From Streptomyces sp. NBC_00285 (GTDB lineage: Bacteria; Actinomycetota; Actinomycetes; Streptomycetales; Streptomycetaceae): a DNA stretch of 64,000 bases. The notes beneath the pieces were generated by a model. The model made no database searches. It had not been told where the DNA came from and saw nothing but the letters and a program-made list of their open reading frames with translations. The translations under genes were made by a program, and so were the position numbers. Position 1 is the first letter of the stretch. Every line of letters begins with the position of its first letter. Location: the NCBI RefSeq assembly GCF_036174265.1, contig NZ_CP108055.1, forward strand, positions 7,316,001 to 7,380,000, given 5' to 3'. Positions 53,005 through 62,258 of this stretch are shown here, piece after piece.

Positions 53005-54234
53005 ATGTCCGCGTCCTACGCGCGCGTACTGCGCATTCCGCATGCCCGCCGCGCCTTCACCACCGCCCTGCTCGGCAGGCTGTCGTACGGCGTCGTCCCG
53101 CTGTCCGTGCTGCTCGCCGTGACCCGCGCCTCCGGCTCGTACGCGGTGGCGGGTGCCGTGATGGCACTCTTCGGCGCCACCGTCGTCGTCCTGGCGCCCG
53201 CGCGGGCCGCCCTCATCGACCGGTACGGGCCGCCGCGAGCGCTCGTACCCATGCTGGCGGCCTACATCCTGCTGCTCGCCCTGCTCACCGTCGCCGTCTG
53301 GCGTCCCGGCGCCCCGCCCGTCCTCCTCGGCGCCCTCACCACCCTCGCGGGGGCCTGCGTCCCGCCGCTCGGCCCGACCATGCGGACCGTGTGGGGCCGC
53401 CTCACCGAGGGCGACAAGGCGCTGCTCCAGCGGGCGTACAGCCTCGACGGGGTCGCCGAGGAACTGCTCTTCGTCTCGGGCCCGCTGCTGGTGGGCGTCC
53501 TCGTCGGCGTGGCCGCACCGGTCGTCGGGATCGTCGTCGGGGCGGCCCTGATGGTGGCGGGGACGGCCGGATTCGTACGGTCGCCGGCGGTACGGGCGGT
53601 GCCTCCCGCCGGTTCTTCCGCCTCCTCCGCACGAGGGGACAGGGGCGGCCGGCGTGTCCTTGGCCGGGTCCGCCGACCCGTCGTGGCCGCCGCGGCCGTG
53701 GGCCTCGCGCTCGGCGTGCTCGACCTGCTCGTCGTCGTCTTCGCCGAGGCGCACCGGCACGGCGGCGCGAGTGTGGCCTGGGTGCTGGCCGCGCTGTCCG
53801 CCGGGAGCGCGGCCGGCGGGATGCTGAACGGGGCCGTGGACTGGCGCGTGCCCGCCCCGACCAGGCTGGCCCTGCTGACCCTGGGTCTTGGCCTGGCCCT
53901 GCTCGGCGCGGGGCTCGCCCCGGGAATCGGCACCCTCGCCCTGGTCATGGCGGGGGCCGGGTTCTTCGTGTCCCCGGCCGTCACCACCGCGTACCTCATC
54001 GCCGACGATGCGGTCGCCCCCGAGGCCCGCACCCGGGCCGGCGCGTGGGTCAACACGGCCGTCAACGCCGGCAGTACGGGAGGAACGGCCGCGGCCGGGG
54101 CCCTGGCGGGGCAGCTGCCGGTGGCCGTGTGTTTCGCGGTGACGGGCGGGGTGGTCGCCGTGACGGCGGTAGCGACCATGACGAAGGGCGCCCGGGGGAG
54201 GGGCGCCCTTCGCGGCGGTGCGGCTGTCGTGTGA
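53005..54234 (+). CDS. MFS efflux transporter
   Basis: A 409-aa major facilitator with about 12 hydrophobic helices, MSASYARVLRIPHARRAFTT at the N-terminus and the loop 2-3 motif region ARAALIDRYGPPRALV. The central loop (about 205-225) is Ser/Arg-rich. GAGGAA lies 9 nt upstream of ATG 53005. The upstream short ORF and terminator-like hairpin suggest induction by a translation inhibitor, so it may be a drug exporter; the substrate is not known. Confidence 0.9.
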   Translation: MSASYARVLRIPHARRAFTTALLGRLSYGVVPLSVLLAVTRASGSYAVAGAVMALFGATVVVLAPARAALIDRYGPPRALVPMLAAYILLLALLTVAVWRPGAPPVLLGALTTLAGACVPPLGPTMRTVWGRLTEGDKALLQRAYSLDGVAEELLFVSGPLLVGVLVGVAAPVVGIVVGAALMVAGTAGFVRSPAVRAVPPAGSSASSARGDRGGRRVLGRVRRPVVAAAAVGLALGVLDLLVVVFAEAHRHGGASVAWVLAALSAGSAAGGMLNGAVDWRVPAPTRLALLTLGLGLALLGAGLAPGIGTLALVMAGAGFFVSPAVTTAYLIADDAVAPEARTRAGAWVNTAVNAGSTGGTAAAGALAGQLPVAVCFAVTGGVVAVTAVATMTKGARGRGALRGGAAVV

Positions 54235-54242
54235 CCGCCGCG

Positions 54243-54866
54243 TCAGTCGTCGTCGCGGTCCTGGGTGACCTTGCCCGAGTCGAGGGCGCCCTTCCACTCG
54301 CCCTGCTTGCCGTCCTTCACGGTGTCCACGCTCCAGGCCACGGTGCCCTTGTCGTCGTCGAGGCCGACCTCGGTCACCGTGCCCTTTACGGCAGCGGCCA
54401 GCGCGGCCTCGCGGGCGTCGGTCCCGGCCTTCTTCACCGCGGCGAGCTCCGCACGGTCTTCGGCGTCGGTGTCCTCGTCGGTGTCGCGCTGGGCGCCGAG
54501 CACCTTGCCGGAGTCCGGGGCGATGCGCACGTCGTACTCCGTGCCGTCGCCCTTGACGACGGTCACCTCCCACGCGTCGGCGCCGTCGTCGTCCAGGTCG
54601 GCGGAGACGGCGGTGCCCGGGGTGTGCTTCAGGGCGGCCGCGATCGCCTCGGCGGCGGTGACCCTGCCACTGGGGACGGTCGTACGGTCGTCTGCGGAGT
54701 CGTTGGAGTCATTGGAGTCGTCGTGGTCGGCGGCCACCTGGGCGCTCGTGTTCGTCTGGCGCTGCGTCGCCGTCGCGTTGTCGTCCCCCGCGGCGAAGGC
54801 GGCGACGGTGCCACCGGTGGCCAGGGCGGCGGCGGTGAGGGTGGCGATGACGATGTTGCGCTTCAT
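54243..54866 (-). CDS. Secreted PepSY-domain protein
   Basis: A 207-aa exported protein. A signal peptide (KRNIVIATLTAAALATGGTV, cleavage after AFA) and an acidic linker with many Asp/Asn/Ser are followed by two PepSY repeats (about residues 70-120 and 145-200; EAIAAALKHTPGTAVSADLD and YDVRIAPDSGKVLG). PepSY domains bind or inhibit proteases or sense wall conditions. It is divergent from the OmpR-type regulator 54992, which probably controls it, as in similar PepSY-two-component loci. Confidence 0.88.
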   Translation of the reverse strand: MKRNIVIATLTAAALATGGTVAAFAAGDDNATATQRQTNTSAQVAADHDDSNDSNDSADDRTTVPSGRVTAAEAIAAALKHTPGTAVSADLDDDGADAWEVTVVKGDGTEYDVRIAPDSGKVLGAQRDTDEDTDAEDRAELAAVKKAGTDAREAALAAAVKGTVTEVGLDDDKGTVAWSVDTVKDGKQGEWKGALDSGKVTQDRDDD

Positions 54867-54991
54867 GAGGGGTCCTCCAGAACCGTTCGGCTTCGTTCGC
54901 TCTCGACGACGACCACGCTGCCGGAACCCTGCTGAAGCGGACCTGAAGCCACCTGAAGGCGTCTTCAGCTTCCCTTTGCGAGGCTGTACGC

Positions 54992-55660
54992 ATGCGACTC
55001 TTGATCGTCGAGGACGAAAAGCGACTTGCCCTGTCCCTCGCCAAGGGCCTCACCGCCGAGGGCTACGCCGTCGACGTCGTCCATGACGGCCGGGAGGGTC
55101 TGCACCGGGCCACCGAGGGGTCGTACGACCTCGTGATCCTCGACATCATGCTGCCCGGCCTCAACGGCTACCGGGTCTGCGCCGCCCTGCGCGCCGCGGG
55201 CCACGAGGTGCCGATCCTGATGCTCACCGCGAAGGACGGCGAGTACGACGAGGCCGAGGGCCTGGACACCGGCGCCGACGACTACCTGACCAAGCCCTTC
55301 TCCTACGTCGTCCTCGTGGCCCGCATCAAGGCCCTGCTGCGGCGGCACGGACAGGGTGCCGGGGCCTCGCCGGTGCTCGAACTCGGCGGCCTCCGGATCG
55401 ACACCGCCGCCCGCAGGGTCTTCCTCGGCGGCGACGAGGTCGCCCTGACCACCAAGGAGTTCTCCGTCCTGGAACAGCTCGCGGTGCGGGCCGGTGAGGT
55501 GGTGTCCAAGGCGCAGATCCTGGAGCACGTCTGGGACTTCGCTTACGACGGCGACCCCAACATCGTCGAGGTGTACGTCAGCACGCTGCGCCGGAAACTG
55601 GACGCGGAACTCATCCGGACCGTGCGGGGCGCCGGATACCGGCTGGAGACCGGGAGATGA
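54992..55660 (+). CDS. OmpR-family response regulator
   Basis: 222 aa. The receiver domain begins MRLLIVEDEKRLALSLAKGL, with the phosphorylated Asp in DLVILDIMLPGLNGYRV and KPF at the end. The winged-helix DNA-binding domain has LTTKEFSVLEQLAVRAGEVV and ...VDVYVSTLRRKLD-like EVYVSTLRRKLDAE. The stop overlaps the kinase start (ATGA). The partner is the following sensor kinase; the likely target includes the divergent PepSY gene. Confidence 0.95.
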   Translation: MRLLIVEDEKRLALSLAKGLTAEGYAVDVVHDGREGLHRATEGSYDLVILDIMLPGLNGYRVCAALRAAGHEVPILMLTAKDGEYDEAEGLDTGADDYLTKPFSYVVLVARIKALLRRHGQGAGASPVLELGGLRIDTAARRVFLGGDEVALTTKEFSVLEQLAVRAGEVVSKAQILEHVWDFAYDGDPNIVEVYVSTLRRKLDAELIRTVRGAGYRLETGR

Positions 55661-57051
55661 GGCGGCTGTTCGGCTCGGTCCGGGCCCGGGCCACGCTGGC
55701 CGCGACCGCCGTGGTGGCCCTGACCCTGGTCGCCGCGGGCGCCGTGGTCCTGCTGTCGCTGCGCAGCAACCTCGCGGGCCAGGCGGACACCGCCGCCGAC
55801 GGTGCCGCCCGTGCCGTGGCGGCACAGATCGCACAGGGCGTGCCGTACCGGGAGCTGGACCTGGACGAGGACCATCCGGTCCAGGTGGTCGACCGGGACG
55901 GGCGGGTGCTCGATGCGAGCGAGGACCTGGAGTCGATCAGCGGTACCGGTGTCCAGGACGTCACCCCGGTCCCGAGCCCCGACGCGGGCCAGGGCGAGGA
56001 CAGCGACGGCGGGGACGCCCCCGAGGCCGACGACATCGGCGAGGTCACCTGGCACGGCCAGGGCCGGGCCACCGTGGACGGGGAGAGCGTCGCGTACCGG
56101 CTCGCCCGGGTCGAGGTCACCGACCGGAGCGACGAGACGGTCCTCGTGTACGCCGGTGCCTCCCTCCAGGCCCAGCAGGACGCGGTGCACACCGCCGCCA
56201 CCGTCATGCTGATCGGCCTGCCCGTACTGCTCGGGGTGGTCGCCTGGGTGACCTGGACGGTCACGCGTCGCGCCCTTCGCCCGGTCGAGGCCATCCGCCG
56301 GGAGATGTCGGCGGTCACCGCCTCCGAGGACCTCGCGCGCCGCGTCCCGGTGCCGGACACCCACGACGAGGTGGCCCGCCTGGCCCGCACCACCAACGAG
56401 ACGCTGGCCGCGCTGGAGACCTCGGTGGAGCGCCAGCGCCGTTTCGTCGCGGACGCCTCGCACGAGCTGCGCAGCCCCATCGCCTCGCTGCGGACCCAGT
56501 TGGAAGTCGCCGCCGCACATCCGGAGCTGCTGGACCTGGAGGGGGCGGTCGAGGACACGGTGCGGCTGCAGCGCCTCGCCGCGGACCTGTTGCTGCTGGC
56601 CCGGCTGGACGCCGGGGAGCGGGCCGGGGACACCCGGTTCGACCTGGCCTCACTGGTCCGCGAGCAGGCGGCGGACAGGCCGCTGGTGACGGTCGAGGCA
56701 TGGGACGTGCAAGTCGCCGGATCGCGCGGCCAGTTGGGGCGGCTGCTCGCCAACCTGCTGGACAACGCGCAGCGGCACGCCCGCTCCGAGGTGTCCGTGG
56801 CCGTACGGCGGGACGGCGACCGTGCGGTCGTCGAGGTCACCGACGACGGGGACGGGGTGCCCGAAGGGGACCGGGAGCGGATCTTCGAGCGGTTCGTGCG
56901 GCTGGACGAGGCGCGGGCGCGGGACGACGGGGGTGCCGGGCTCGGTCTCGCCATCGCCCGGGATGTCGCCGTTCGTCATGGCGGCACCCTGACGGTGCGT
57001 GGCGCACCGGCAGGCGGAGCCCTGTTCGAACTCCGCCTGCCGGGGGTGTGA
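55657..57051 (+). CDS. Sensor histidine kinase
   Basis: 464 aa. TM1 lies at about residues 10-35, followed by an extracellular sensor domain (acidic, about 36-178), TM2 at about 179-200 and a HAMP domain. The H-box FVADASHELRSPIASLRTQ carries the phospho-accepting His. The catalytic domain has the N box LLANLLDNAQRHA and the G box DGGAGLGLAIARDVA. It forms a coupled operon with the OmpR-type regulator. Confidence 0.95.
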   Translation: MRRLFGSVRARATLAATAVVALTLVAAGAVVLLSLRSNLAGQADTAADGAARAVAAQIAQGVPYRELDLDEDHPVQVVDRDGRVLDASEDLESISGTGVQDVTPVPSPDAGQGEDSDGGDAPEADDIGEVTWHGQGRATVDGESVAYRLARVEVTDRSDETVLVYAGASLQAQQDAVHTAATVMLIGLPVLLGVVAWVTWTVTRRALRPVEAIRREMSAVTASEDLARRVPVPDTHDEVARLARTTNETLAALETSVERQRRFVADASHELRSPIASLRTQLEVAAAHPELLDLEGAVEDTVRLQRLAADLLLLARLDAGERAGDTRFDLASLVREQAADRPLVTVEAWDVQVAGSRGQLGRLLANLLDNAQRHARSEVSVAVRRDGDRAVVEVTDDGDGVPEGDRERIFERFVRLDEARARDDGGAGLGLAIARDVAVRHGGTLTVRGAPAGGALFELRLPGV

Positions 57052-57110
57052 GGCTGTTGTGCTCTTGAGGCCGGTCGCGCCCGATACGGCCGGGTGGCCC
57101 CAGGGAGCCC

Positions 57111-57587
57111 CTACGGGCGGCCTCGCTGCCCCCGCAGATGGTCCGCGATGGGCTTCAGGGCCTTGTCGAGTTCCGTCAGGGAATCGACCGGCACGAGGTC
57201 GATGAAGTGCCTCCGCACAGACGCCACGTGATGGGGCGCGACCTTCTTCATCGTCTCCATGCCGTGCTCGGTCAGCACCGCGTACAGGCCGCGGCGATCG
57301 GACTCGCAGTTCTCACGCCTGACCAGGTCAGCGCTCTCCATGCGGGTGATCTGGTGCGAGAGCCGGCTCTTGGACTGCAGGGTGGCGGCTGCGAGGTCGC
57401 TCATCCGCATCCGTACGCCCTCCGACTCGGAGAGATTGACCAGGATCTCGTAGTCGTTCATCGTCAGGCCGAACGGCTGCAGGTCCCGCTCGAGTTGATA
57501 CGTCAACAGCCTGTTGACCTCCAGGTGGGTGCGCCAGGCGCACTGCTCCGCATCGGTCAGCCAGCGCGTGGCCGTCTCGGTCTCCAT
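57111..57587 (-). CDS. absC: MarR-family regulator AbsC
   Basis: A 158-aa MarR-type winged-helix repressor (LEVNRLLTYQLERDLQPFGL; DNA-binding wing SDLAAATLQSKSRLSHQITR). It matches by sequence and location the S. coelicolor AbsC (from memory SCO5405), a pleiotropic regulator that affects antibiotic production and zinc-related genes. ATG 57587 starts METETATRWLTDAEQ. A short AT-rich region upstream holds its promoter. Confidence 0.85.
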   Translation of the reverse strand: METETATRWLTDAEQCAWRTHLEVNRLLTYQLERDLQPFGLTMNDYEILVNLSESEGVRMRMSDLAAATLQSKSRLSHQITRMESADLVRRENCESDRRGLYAVLTEHGMETMKKVAPHHVASVRRHFIDLVPVDSLTELDKALKPIADHLRGQRGRP

Positions 57588-57679
57588 GAATGAAGTCTAC
57601 CTAAAATGTTGAAAGGCGAACTAGTGAGGGTGGTGTGACTGTGCGCAAGCGTTCGATGTCACACTCCGCAGACTACCGC

Positions 57680-58477
57680 TCACAGCCCGAAGCGACGCTG
57701 GAGGTCCCCCAGCTGTCCGGGAAGGCGCGGTGCCCCCGGCTGCTGTGGATGCCCTGTGGGCGCCCCGTATCCGCCGGGTACTCCGGGCTCGTTCGGAACC
57801 ACCCCCGTGGGCTGCTCGACCATCAGCACCTCCGAGGACTGGAGCAGCACCGTTCCGGCCCCCACGAACTCGAACTGGTGCTCCTCGCCGGAGGCCCCGC
57901 CGAGGCCCGTCATCGCACGTAGACCGCCCATCAGACCGGTCATGTACCCGTGGTCGTAGTGGTGGCACGGCGAGGGGCAGTCCGCCCAGCCCACAAGCGC
58001 TTGCGGGTCCACCCGGATCGGGGGCTCCATGAACACCACCGGGCCGTTGGAGGCGGCCACGAACTTTCCCGTTCCGATGAGGGTCAGAAAGCCGGGCACG
58101 ATCGACTGCTTGAGAGCCAGACTTGGCTGAAAAGCGAGCAGATTGCCCGAGCGAATGGTCAGGTTGCCGTTCTCCAGGTCGTACGAGTTCACGTCGAAGG
58201 CCCGGTCGGCGAGGAGCATCTTGCCCGAGCCCTCCGCCACGACCCAGTCGCTCGCGTGCAGAGGCGAATGGAAGGACGTACGGATGAGTCCGTCGAAACG
58301 GCCGTGTCCGATGCCGTTGAAGTCCATCTGGCCGTAGTACGCGATCATCTTCCCCTTCTGCAGGAACCACTGGCTCCCCTTGAGCTCCACGCAGAAGGTG
58401 TAGTTGTTGACGTTGTCGTCCGAGGGCAGCGTCATGGGGTCGTGCACGGTGGGGCCCGCGCCCGGGTACTGGCTCAC
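57680..58477 (-). CDS. AIM24 family protein (third of three)
   Basis: A 265-aa beta-helix-like AIM24/TBP2 domain protein (about residues 25-245). It shows the repeated short motifs of the family, for example GSGKMLLADRAFDVNSYDLE, and a Pro/Gly-rich C-terminal tail. Its ATG overlaps the stop of the middle paralogue. It is the distal gene of a three-paralogue operon whose cellular role in bacteria is not known. Confidence 0.88.
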   Translation of the reverse strand: MSQYPGAGPTVHDPMTLPSDDNVNNYTFCVELKGSQWFLQKGKMIAYYGQMDFNGIGHGRFDGLIRTSFHSPLHASDWVVAEGSGKMLLADRAFDVNSYDLENGNLTIRSGNLLAFQPSLALKQSIVPGFLTLIGTGKFVAASNGPVVFMEPPIRVDPQALVGWADCPSPCHHYDHGYMTGLMGGLRAMTGLGGASGEEHQFEFVGAGTVLLQSSEVLMVEQPTGVVPNEPGVPGGYGAPTGHPQQPGAPRLPGQLGDLQRRFGL

Positions 58478-59124
58478 AGCTTCTCCTCCGAGGCCTGGAC
58501 GTACACCGCGCCGTGTCCGCTGAGCTCCAACTGGAAGGCCTCGCCGGAACCGCGGCCCACCATGTCGCGCCAGCCGAGCGCCGTCGACAGCTTGTTGCGG
58601 ACGTCGCCGTGGTGGGCGACGTAGGCCTGCGGGTCGACATGGACCGGGCGCTGCGGGGTGATGGGGACCTCGAAGACACCGCCGTGGGCCATGACCGCCA
58701 CCGACCCGTGCCCCTTGAGCGTGGTCGTGAAGAGTCCCTGGCCGCTGACCTGTCCGCGCACCATGCCCATGACGCCGCCCTGCGAGCCCATGAACATCGT
58801 GCCCTGCTGGAGGGTGCCCTCGAAGGCGAGCAGGCGGTCCGCCTCGACGTACAGGGTGTCGCCGGTCATGTTGATGACCTGGACGTGGTGACCGCCGTGC
58901 CCGAAGAGGACGGTGCCGCTGCCCTCCACCGTCATCAGCGGGGTGTCCTCGTTGGCCACCCGGCGTCCGAGCATCGACGCGATCCCGCCCTGGCCGCCCT
59001 GGATGTTGGGTGTGAAGGACACCTCGCCCCGGTAGGCGAGCATCGCGCCGCGCTGACTGAACAGGCGCTGCCCCGGCATGACCGTGGCCTCGACCATCTT
59101 GGAGTTGATCTCACGAAAGGGCAT
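58474..59124 (-). CDS. AIM24 family protein (second of three)
   Basis: 216 aa with the AIM24 beta domain (MPFREINSKMVEATVMPGQR; GSGTVLFGHGGHHVQVINMT; TTTLKGHGSVAVMAHGG). ATG 59124 is chosen because upstream sequence in frame is the end of the preceding paralogue. The stop overlaps the next ATG, so the three proteins are translationally coupled or nearly so. Confidence 0.88.
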   Translation of the reverse strand: MPFREINSKMVEATVMPGQRLFSQRGAMLAYRGEVSFTPNIQGGQGGIASMLGRRVANEDTPLMTVEGSGTVLFGHGGHHVQVINMTGDTLYVEADRLLAFEGTLQQGTMFMGSQGGVMGMVRGQVSGQGLFTTTLKGHGSVAVMAHGGVFEVPITPQRPVHVDPQAYVAHHGDVRNKLSTALGWRDMVGRGSGEAFQLELSGHGAVYVQASEEKL

Positions 59125-59125
59125 C

Positions 59126-59758
59126 TCACACATCCCCCGCGATCGTGTTCCGCTCGCTGGGCTGGACGTACACCAGGCCGTCGCCCTCGAAGCGGATCTG
59201 GAAGGCCTCACCGCCGCCCTCGCCCATGAACGTGCGGAACGTCACACCGGACTGGAAGGACTGGCTCAGGTTTCCCTGGTGCGCGATGTACGCGCCCGGG
59301 TCGACCGTCAGCGGAAACTGTCGGCTCACCCGCAGCACCACCGCGGGGCCGTCGGACATGATCGCGGCCTGGCCGTGCCCCTCGACGGTCGTCGTGAAGA
59401 GCCCGTTGCCCTGTGTGGCACCGCGCATGCCGGTGAAACTGGTCCCGGTCCGCAGCCCCGCATCGGTCGCGAGCAGATTGCTCGACTCCACGAACAGTTT
59501 GTCCCCCTGGAGACTGACGAGGTTGATTTCCGAGGCCCGGTCCGCGAACCAGCACGTCCCGTGCCCCGACACCTCCATCACTGTCATCTGCTCGCCGGTG
59601 ATCCGCCGGGTCACCATGCCCCGGATCCCCTCACCACCGCCGCTCAGCTTCTTGAACGCCATCTGTCCGTCGTACGCGACCATCGAACCGTTCTTCGCCT
59701 TCACGGCGTCTCCGGTCATGTCGACGGCCAGCACCTTGCTGCCTTGGAGTCGAAACAT
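59126..59758 (-). CDS. AIM24 family protein (first of three)
   Basis: 210 aa (MFRLQGSKVLAVDMTGDAVK; GHGTCWFADRASEINLVSLQ; TTTVEGHGQAAIMSDGP). It starts the AIM24 operon. ATG 59758 is used since the open frame upstream runs into a repeat-rich intergenic region. The tight spacing (1 bp to the next gene) and common fold suggest the three paralogues form a hetero-assembly. Confidence 0.88.
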   Translation of the reverse strand: MFRLQGSKVLAVDMTGDAVKAKNGSMVAYDGQMAFKKLSGGGEGIRGMVTRRITGEQMTVMEVSGHGTCWFADRASEINLVSLQGDKLFVESSNLLATDAGLRTGTSFTGMRGATQGNGLFTTTVEGHGQAAIMSDGPAVVLRVSRQFPLTVDPGAYIAHQGNLSQSFQSGVTFRTFMGEGGGEAFQIRFEGDGLVYVQPSERNTIAGDV

Positions 59759-60255
59759 CGCCACGGAGTGAAGGTAGCTGGCCGAAAGCCCTTGCCGACA
59801 GAGTTTGGGGGTGGAGGTCGGGTTGGGAGGTGTCTTGTGCGGGTTGGTGGGGGCGGGCGTTTTTTGCGCAGTTCCCCGCGCCCCTGGTGCCTGCGGCGGC
59901 CTGTTTCGGTTCGGTGGGGGCTTGTGCGGCGCGGCGCGGGTGCGTTGTGGGTCGGGGCCGGGGTGGGGGGTGTCCGTCCTCGGTCCGGCGGCTCGGTCCC
60001 TTGAACAGTGCTCGGTTTCGGACGCCGGCCGCTGCGGGCGGACACCCCCCACCCCGTCCCCTTCGCGCCGTCGGCGACTGACGGCCCGTCGTGGCTCACG
60101 CCCGCCTGTATGGGTTGCCCCTTCTCGCCGTGCGCGGCCAGAGGTGCGTTCGCCGTCCCCGCCCAGGGGCGCGGGGAACTGCGCGGCCAGCCCACGTCGG
60201 CCGGCATCCGCCCTGCGACCTCACCCGGCACTTCCATGGGCGTCCGAGGCGTGTC
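59759..60255. repeat. Intergenic region with nested inverted repeats
   Basis: 497 bp without a supported gene. A 21-nt perfect inverted repeat joins 59866-59886 and 60164-60184 (arm GCGCAGTTCCCCGCGCCCCT plus G). An inner 18-nt perfect inverted repeat joins 59959-59976 and 60039-60056 (CGGGGTGGGGGGTGTCCG). The outer arm looks like the GTTCCCCGCGCCCC element dispersed in Streptomyces genomes. Confidence 0.8.
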
Positions 60256-60573
60256 TCAGGTGGTCTTTCCGGGGATGCGGATGACCGCCTTGCCCGAGGT
60301 CAGGTCCACCGTTGACCGTGGTGGTGCCCCGTCCTCCTCGTCATCGCGGAGCACCAACGCGCTCTGCCGTTCCTTCAGCTCGTTCTGCTTGCCCGGTGAG
60401 AGGGCTGCGTGGAGCTGTTCGAAGCCGGTCGCGGAGATCTGGCCCTGGCGGCCCGCGTTGCGCCAGGGGAGCATCCCGGCCCGGCCGGCGCGCAGGAGCA
60501 GCTGGTCGACGAAGGCGAGGAGTGTGAGAAGCACCACCAGGCCCGGCAGGGTCATGAAGAAAACGAACTGCAC
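60256..60573 (-). CDS. Small membrane protein (DUF6191-like)
   Basis: 105 aa: [20 protein letters not shown] is an N-terminal membrane helix, followed by a basic region ([20 protein letters not shown]) and a soluble tail with [23 protein letters not shown] 60573 has GGGGAG 5 nt upstream. The function is unknown; similar small proteins are widespread in Streptomyces. Confidence 0.8.
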   Translation of the reverse strand: MQFVFFMTLPGLVVLLTLLAFVDQLLLRAGRAGMLPWRNAGRQGQISATGFEQLHAALSPGKQNELKERQSALVLRDDEEDGAPPRSTVDLTSGKAVIRIPGKTT

Positions 60574-60710
60574 AGGCGCTCCCCGGGGCTTTGGACCGTT
60601 GACCCCACAGCCTCGGCCCGCCGAACCGTTTGCCACAATGGGCACACGCTTGTGCGTTCGTTCACAAACCGACAGACCGTCGCCGACGTACTTCTCACCG
60701 AAGGTGCACC

Positions 60711-61061
60711 GTGGACCTCAAGACAGCCTCCGCCATCCGCCGCCTCCGCCTCATCTCCGTGCCGGAGGGTGTGTCCTGGATCATTCTGGCGACCTGCACC
60801 GTCATCAAGTACACGGTCGCCTCCGGCTTCGACGTCGCCCCCGTGCTCGGCCCGATTCACGGGGTGCTGTTCGTCATCTACGTGATCTTCTGGGCGGACG
60901 CCTGGAACCGCACCAAGTGGGCCAAGGGCAAGGCGGCGCTCTACTTCGCGTACTCGGTCATCCCGGGCGGCGGCTTCATCATCGAGCGCGCGCTGCGCCG
61001 CGAGGCCGAGGACGCCGTGATCGCCTCCCGCGCCCGCAACGAAGGGGTCGTGAACGCATGA
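60711..61061 (+). CDS. DUF3817 integral membrane protein
   Basis: 116 aa with three hydrophobic helices ([50 protein letters not shown]), the DUF3817 pattern. GTG 60711 is preceded by GAAGGT. Its stop overlaps the ATG of the next gene (ATGA). Confidence 0.88.
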   Translation: MDLKTASAIRRLRLISVPEGVSWIILATCTVIKYTVASGFDVAPVLGPIHGVLFVIYVIFWADAWNRTKWAKGKAALYFAYSVIPGGGFIIERALRREAEDAVIASRARNEGVVNA

Positions 61062-61351
61062 TCGTCGCCTTCTCCGTGACCCCGCTGGGGGTCGGCGAGG
61101 ACGTGGGGGAGTACGTCGCCGATGCGGTGCGTGTCGTCCGTGAGTCGGGGCTGCCCAACCGCACCGACGCCATGTTCACCTCGATCGAGGGCGAGTGGGA
61201 CGAGGTGATGGACGTCGTGAAGCGGGCCGTGGCCGCCGTGGAGGCGCGGGCACCGCGTGTCTCGCTGGTCCTCAAGGCGGACATTCGCCCGGGCGTCACG
61301 GACGGTCTGACCTCAAAGGTGGAGACGGTGGAGCGGCACCTCGCGGACTGA
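61058..61351 (+). CDS. MTH1187 family thiamine-binding protein (DUF77)
   Basis: 97 aa with the conserved start [20 protein letters not shown] and the [20 protein letters not shown] end of the MTH1187/YqgV family. Members form tetramers that bind thiamine or similar small molecules. Coupled by a 4-nt overlap to the DUF3817 gene. Confidence 0.9.
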   Translation: MIVAFSVTPLGVGEDVGEYVADAVRVVRESGLPNRTDAMFTSIEGEWDEVMDVVKRAVAAVEARAPRVSLVLKADIRPGVTDGLTSKVETVERHLAD

Positions 61352-61374
61352 GGCGAGTCTCCCCGCGCCACACG

Positions 61375-61404
61375 AACCCCGGCCCGCGCGGGCCGGGGTT
61401 TTCT
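61375..61404 (+). terminator. Intrinsic terminator
   Basis: AACCCCGGCCCG pairs perfectly with CGGGCCGGGGTT (loop CG) and is followed by TTCTC, closing the DUF3817-DUF77 operon. Confidence 0.92.
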
Positions 61405-61416
61405 CGTGCCTGCTTC

Positions 61417-61476
61417 TTGAGCGATCGCTCAAAAACGTGTAGCTTCCTGCCCAGAGAGTTTGAGCAGTCGCTCAAA
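61417..61476. promoter_or_regulatory. Two palindromic TetR-type operators
   Basis: TTGAGCGATCGCTCAA at 61417-61432 is a perfect 16-bp palindrome. TTTGAGC-AGTC-GCTCAAA at 61459-61476 shares the half-site. They flank a TAGCTT -10-like sequence (61440-61445) and lie upstream of the operon ending in the TetR gene 62932, so autoregulation is likely. Confidence 0.8.
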
Positions 61477-61505
61477 TGCCGGGCTCACCTGGGGGAATGG
61501 GATCA

Positions 61506-62258
61506 ATGGGGCTCTACATCGAGGCACGCATCCGTGCCGATCTCGACGACCTCTGGACCCGCACACAGGAGCCGTCCCAGCACCAGCGCTGGGACCTCCG
61601 CTTCACCCGCATCACCCACCTCCCGCGCGCGGAGGGCGAGCCGCAGCGCTTCCGGTACGCCACGCGCGTGCTGCCCGGCCTCACCGTCGCCGGCACCGGT
61701 GTCTCCGCGGGTGAGCGTGAGCGCCCCGACGGCACCCGCACCTCGGCTCTGCGCTTCTCCTCCCCGCACCCGCTCTCGCTTCTCGCCGAGGGCAGCGGCT
61801 ACTGGCGCTACCTCCCCGACGGTGACGGCGTCGTCTTCCTCACCGGCTACGACTACCGCCCCCGCTGGGGCCGCGTCGGCGCCCTCGCCGACCGGCTCCT
61901 CTTCCGCCCCCTCATCGGCTGGGCGACCGCCTGGTCCTTCGACCGTCTGCGGCTGTGGCTGGAGCGCGGCATCACCCCGGAACGGGCCTTGCGCAACTGG
62001 CTCGCCGAACTGCTGGCCCGCGCCCTCGTCGTCGCCGTCGGCTGCAGCGGCCTCGGCCTGGACCGGTTCCTGCGCCTCTTCGGCCCGCTGGCCGCGTCGA
62101 TGGCGTACGTCTGGCCGCTGCTGCTGGCCGTGCTCATCTCGCTGGCCCTGTTCACATCCCCCCTGCCCGGCACCCCGGCCGCCCGCCGCTGCCTGCGCCA
62201 ACCGGCCACACGCGTGCGTGCCCCGCGTGTCCTGCGCACCCTGGAGACCCCGCGATGA
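61506..62258 (+). CDS. SRPBCC-like membrane-associated protein
   Basis: 250 aa. The N-terminal 150 residues (MGLYIEARIRADLDDLWTRT; HQRWDLRFTRITHLPR) resemble a polyketide cyclase/SRPBCC lipid-binding fold, and the C-terminus has one or two hydrophobic helices (LVVAVGCSGLGLDRFLRL, VWPLLLAVLISLALFTS). ATG 61506 has GGGGGA upstream. First gene of a coupled three-gene operon controlled by the TetR regulator at its end. Confidence 0.78.
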   Translation: MGLYIEARIRADLDDLWTRTQEPSQHQRWDLRFTRITHLPRAEGEPQRFRYATRVLPGLTVAGTGVSAGERERPDGTRTSALRFSSPHPLSLLAEGSGYWRYLPDGDGVVFLTGYDYRPRWGRVGALADRLLFRPLIGWATAWSFDRLRLWLERGITPERALRNWLAELLARALVVAVGCSGLGLDRFLRLFGPLAASMAYVWPLLLAVLISLALFTSPLPGTPAARRCLRQPATRVRAPRVLRTLETPR

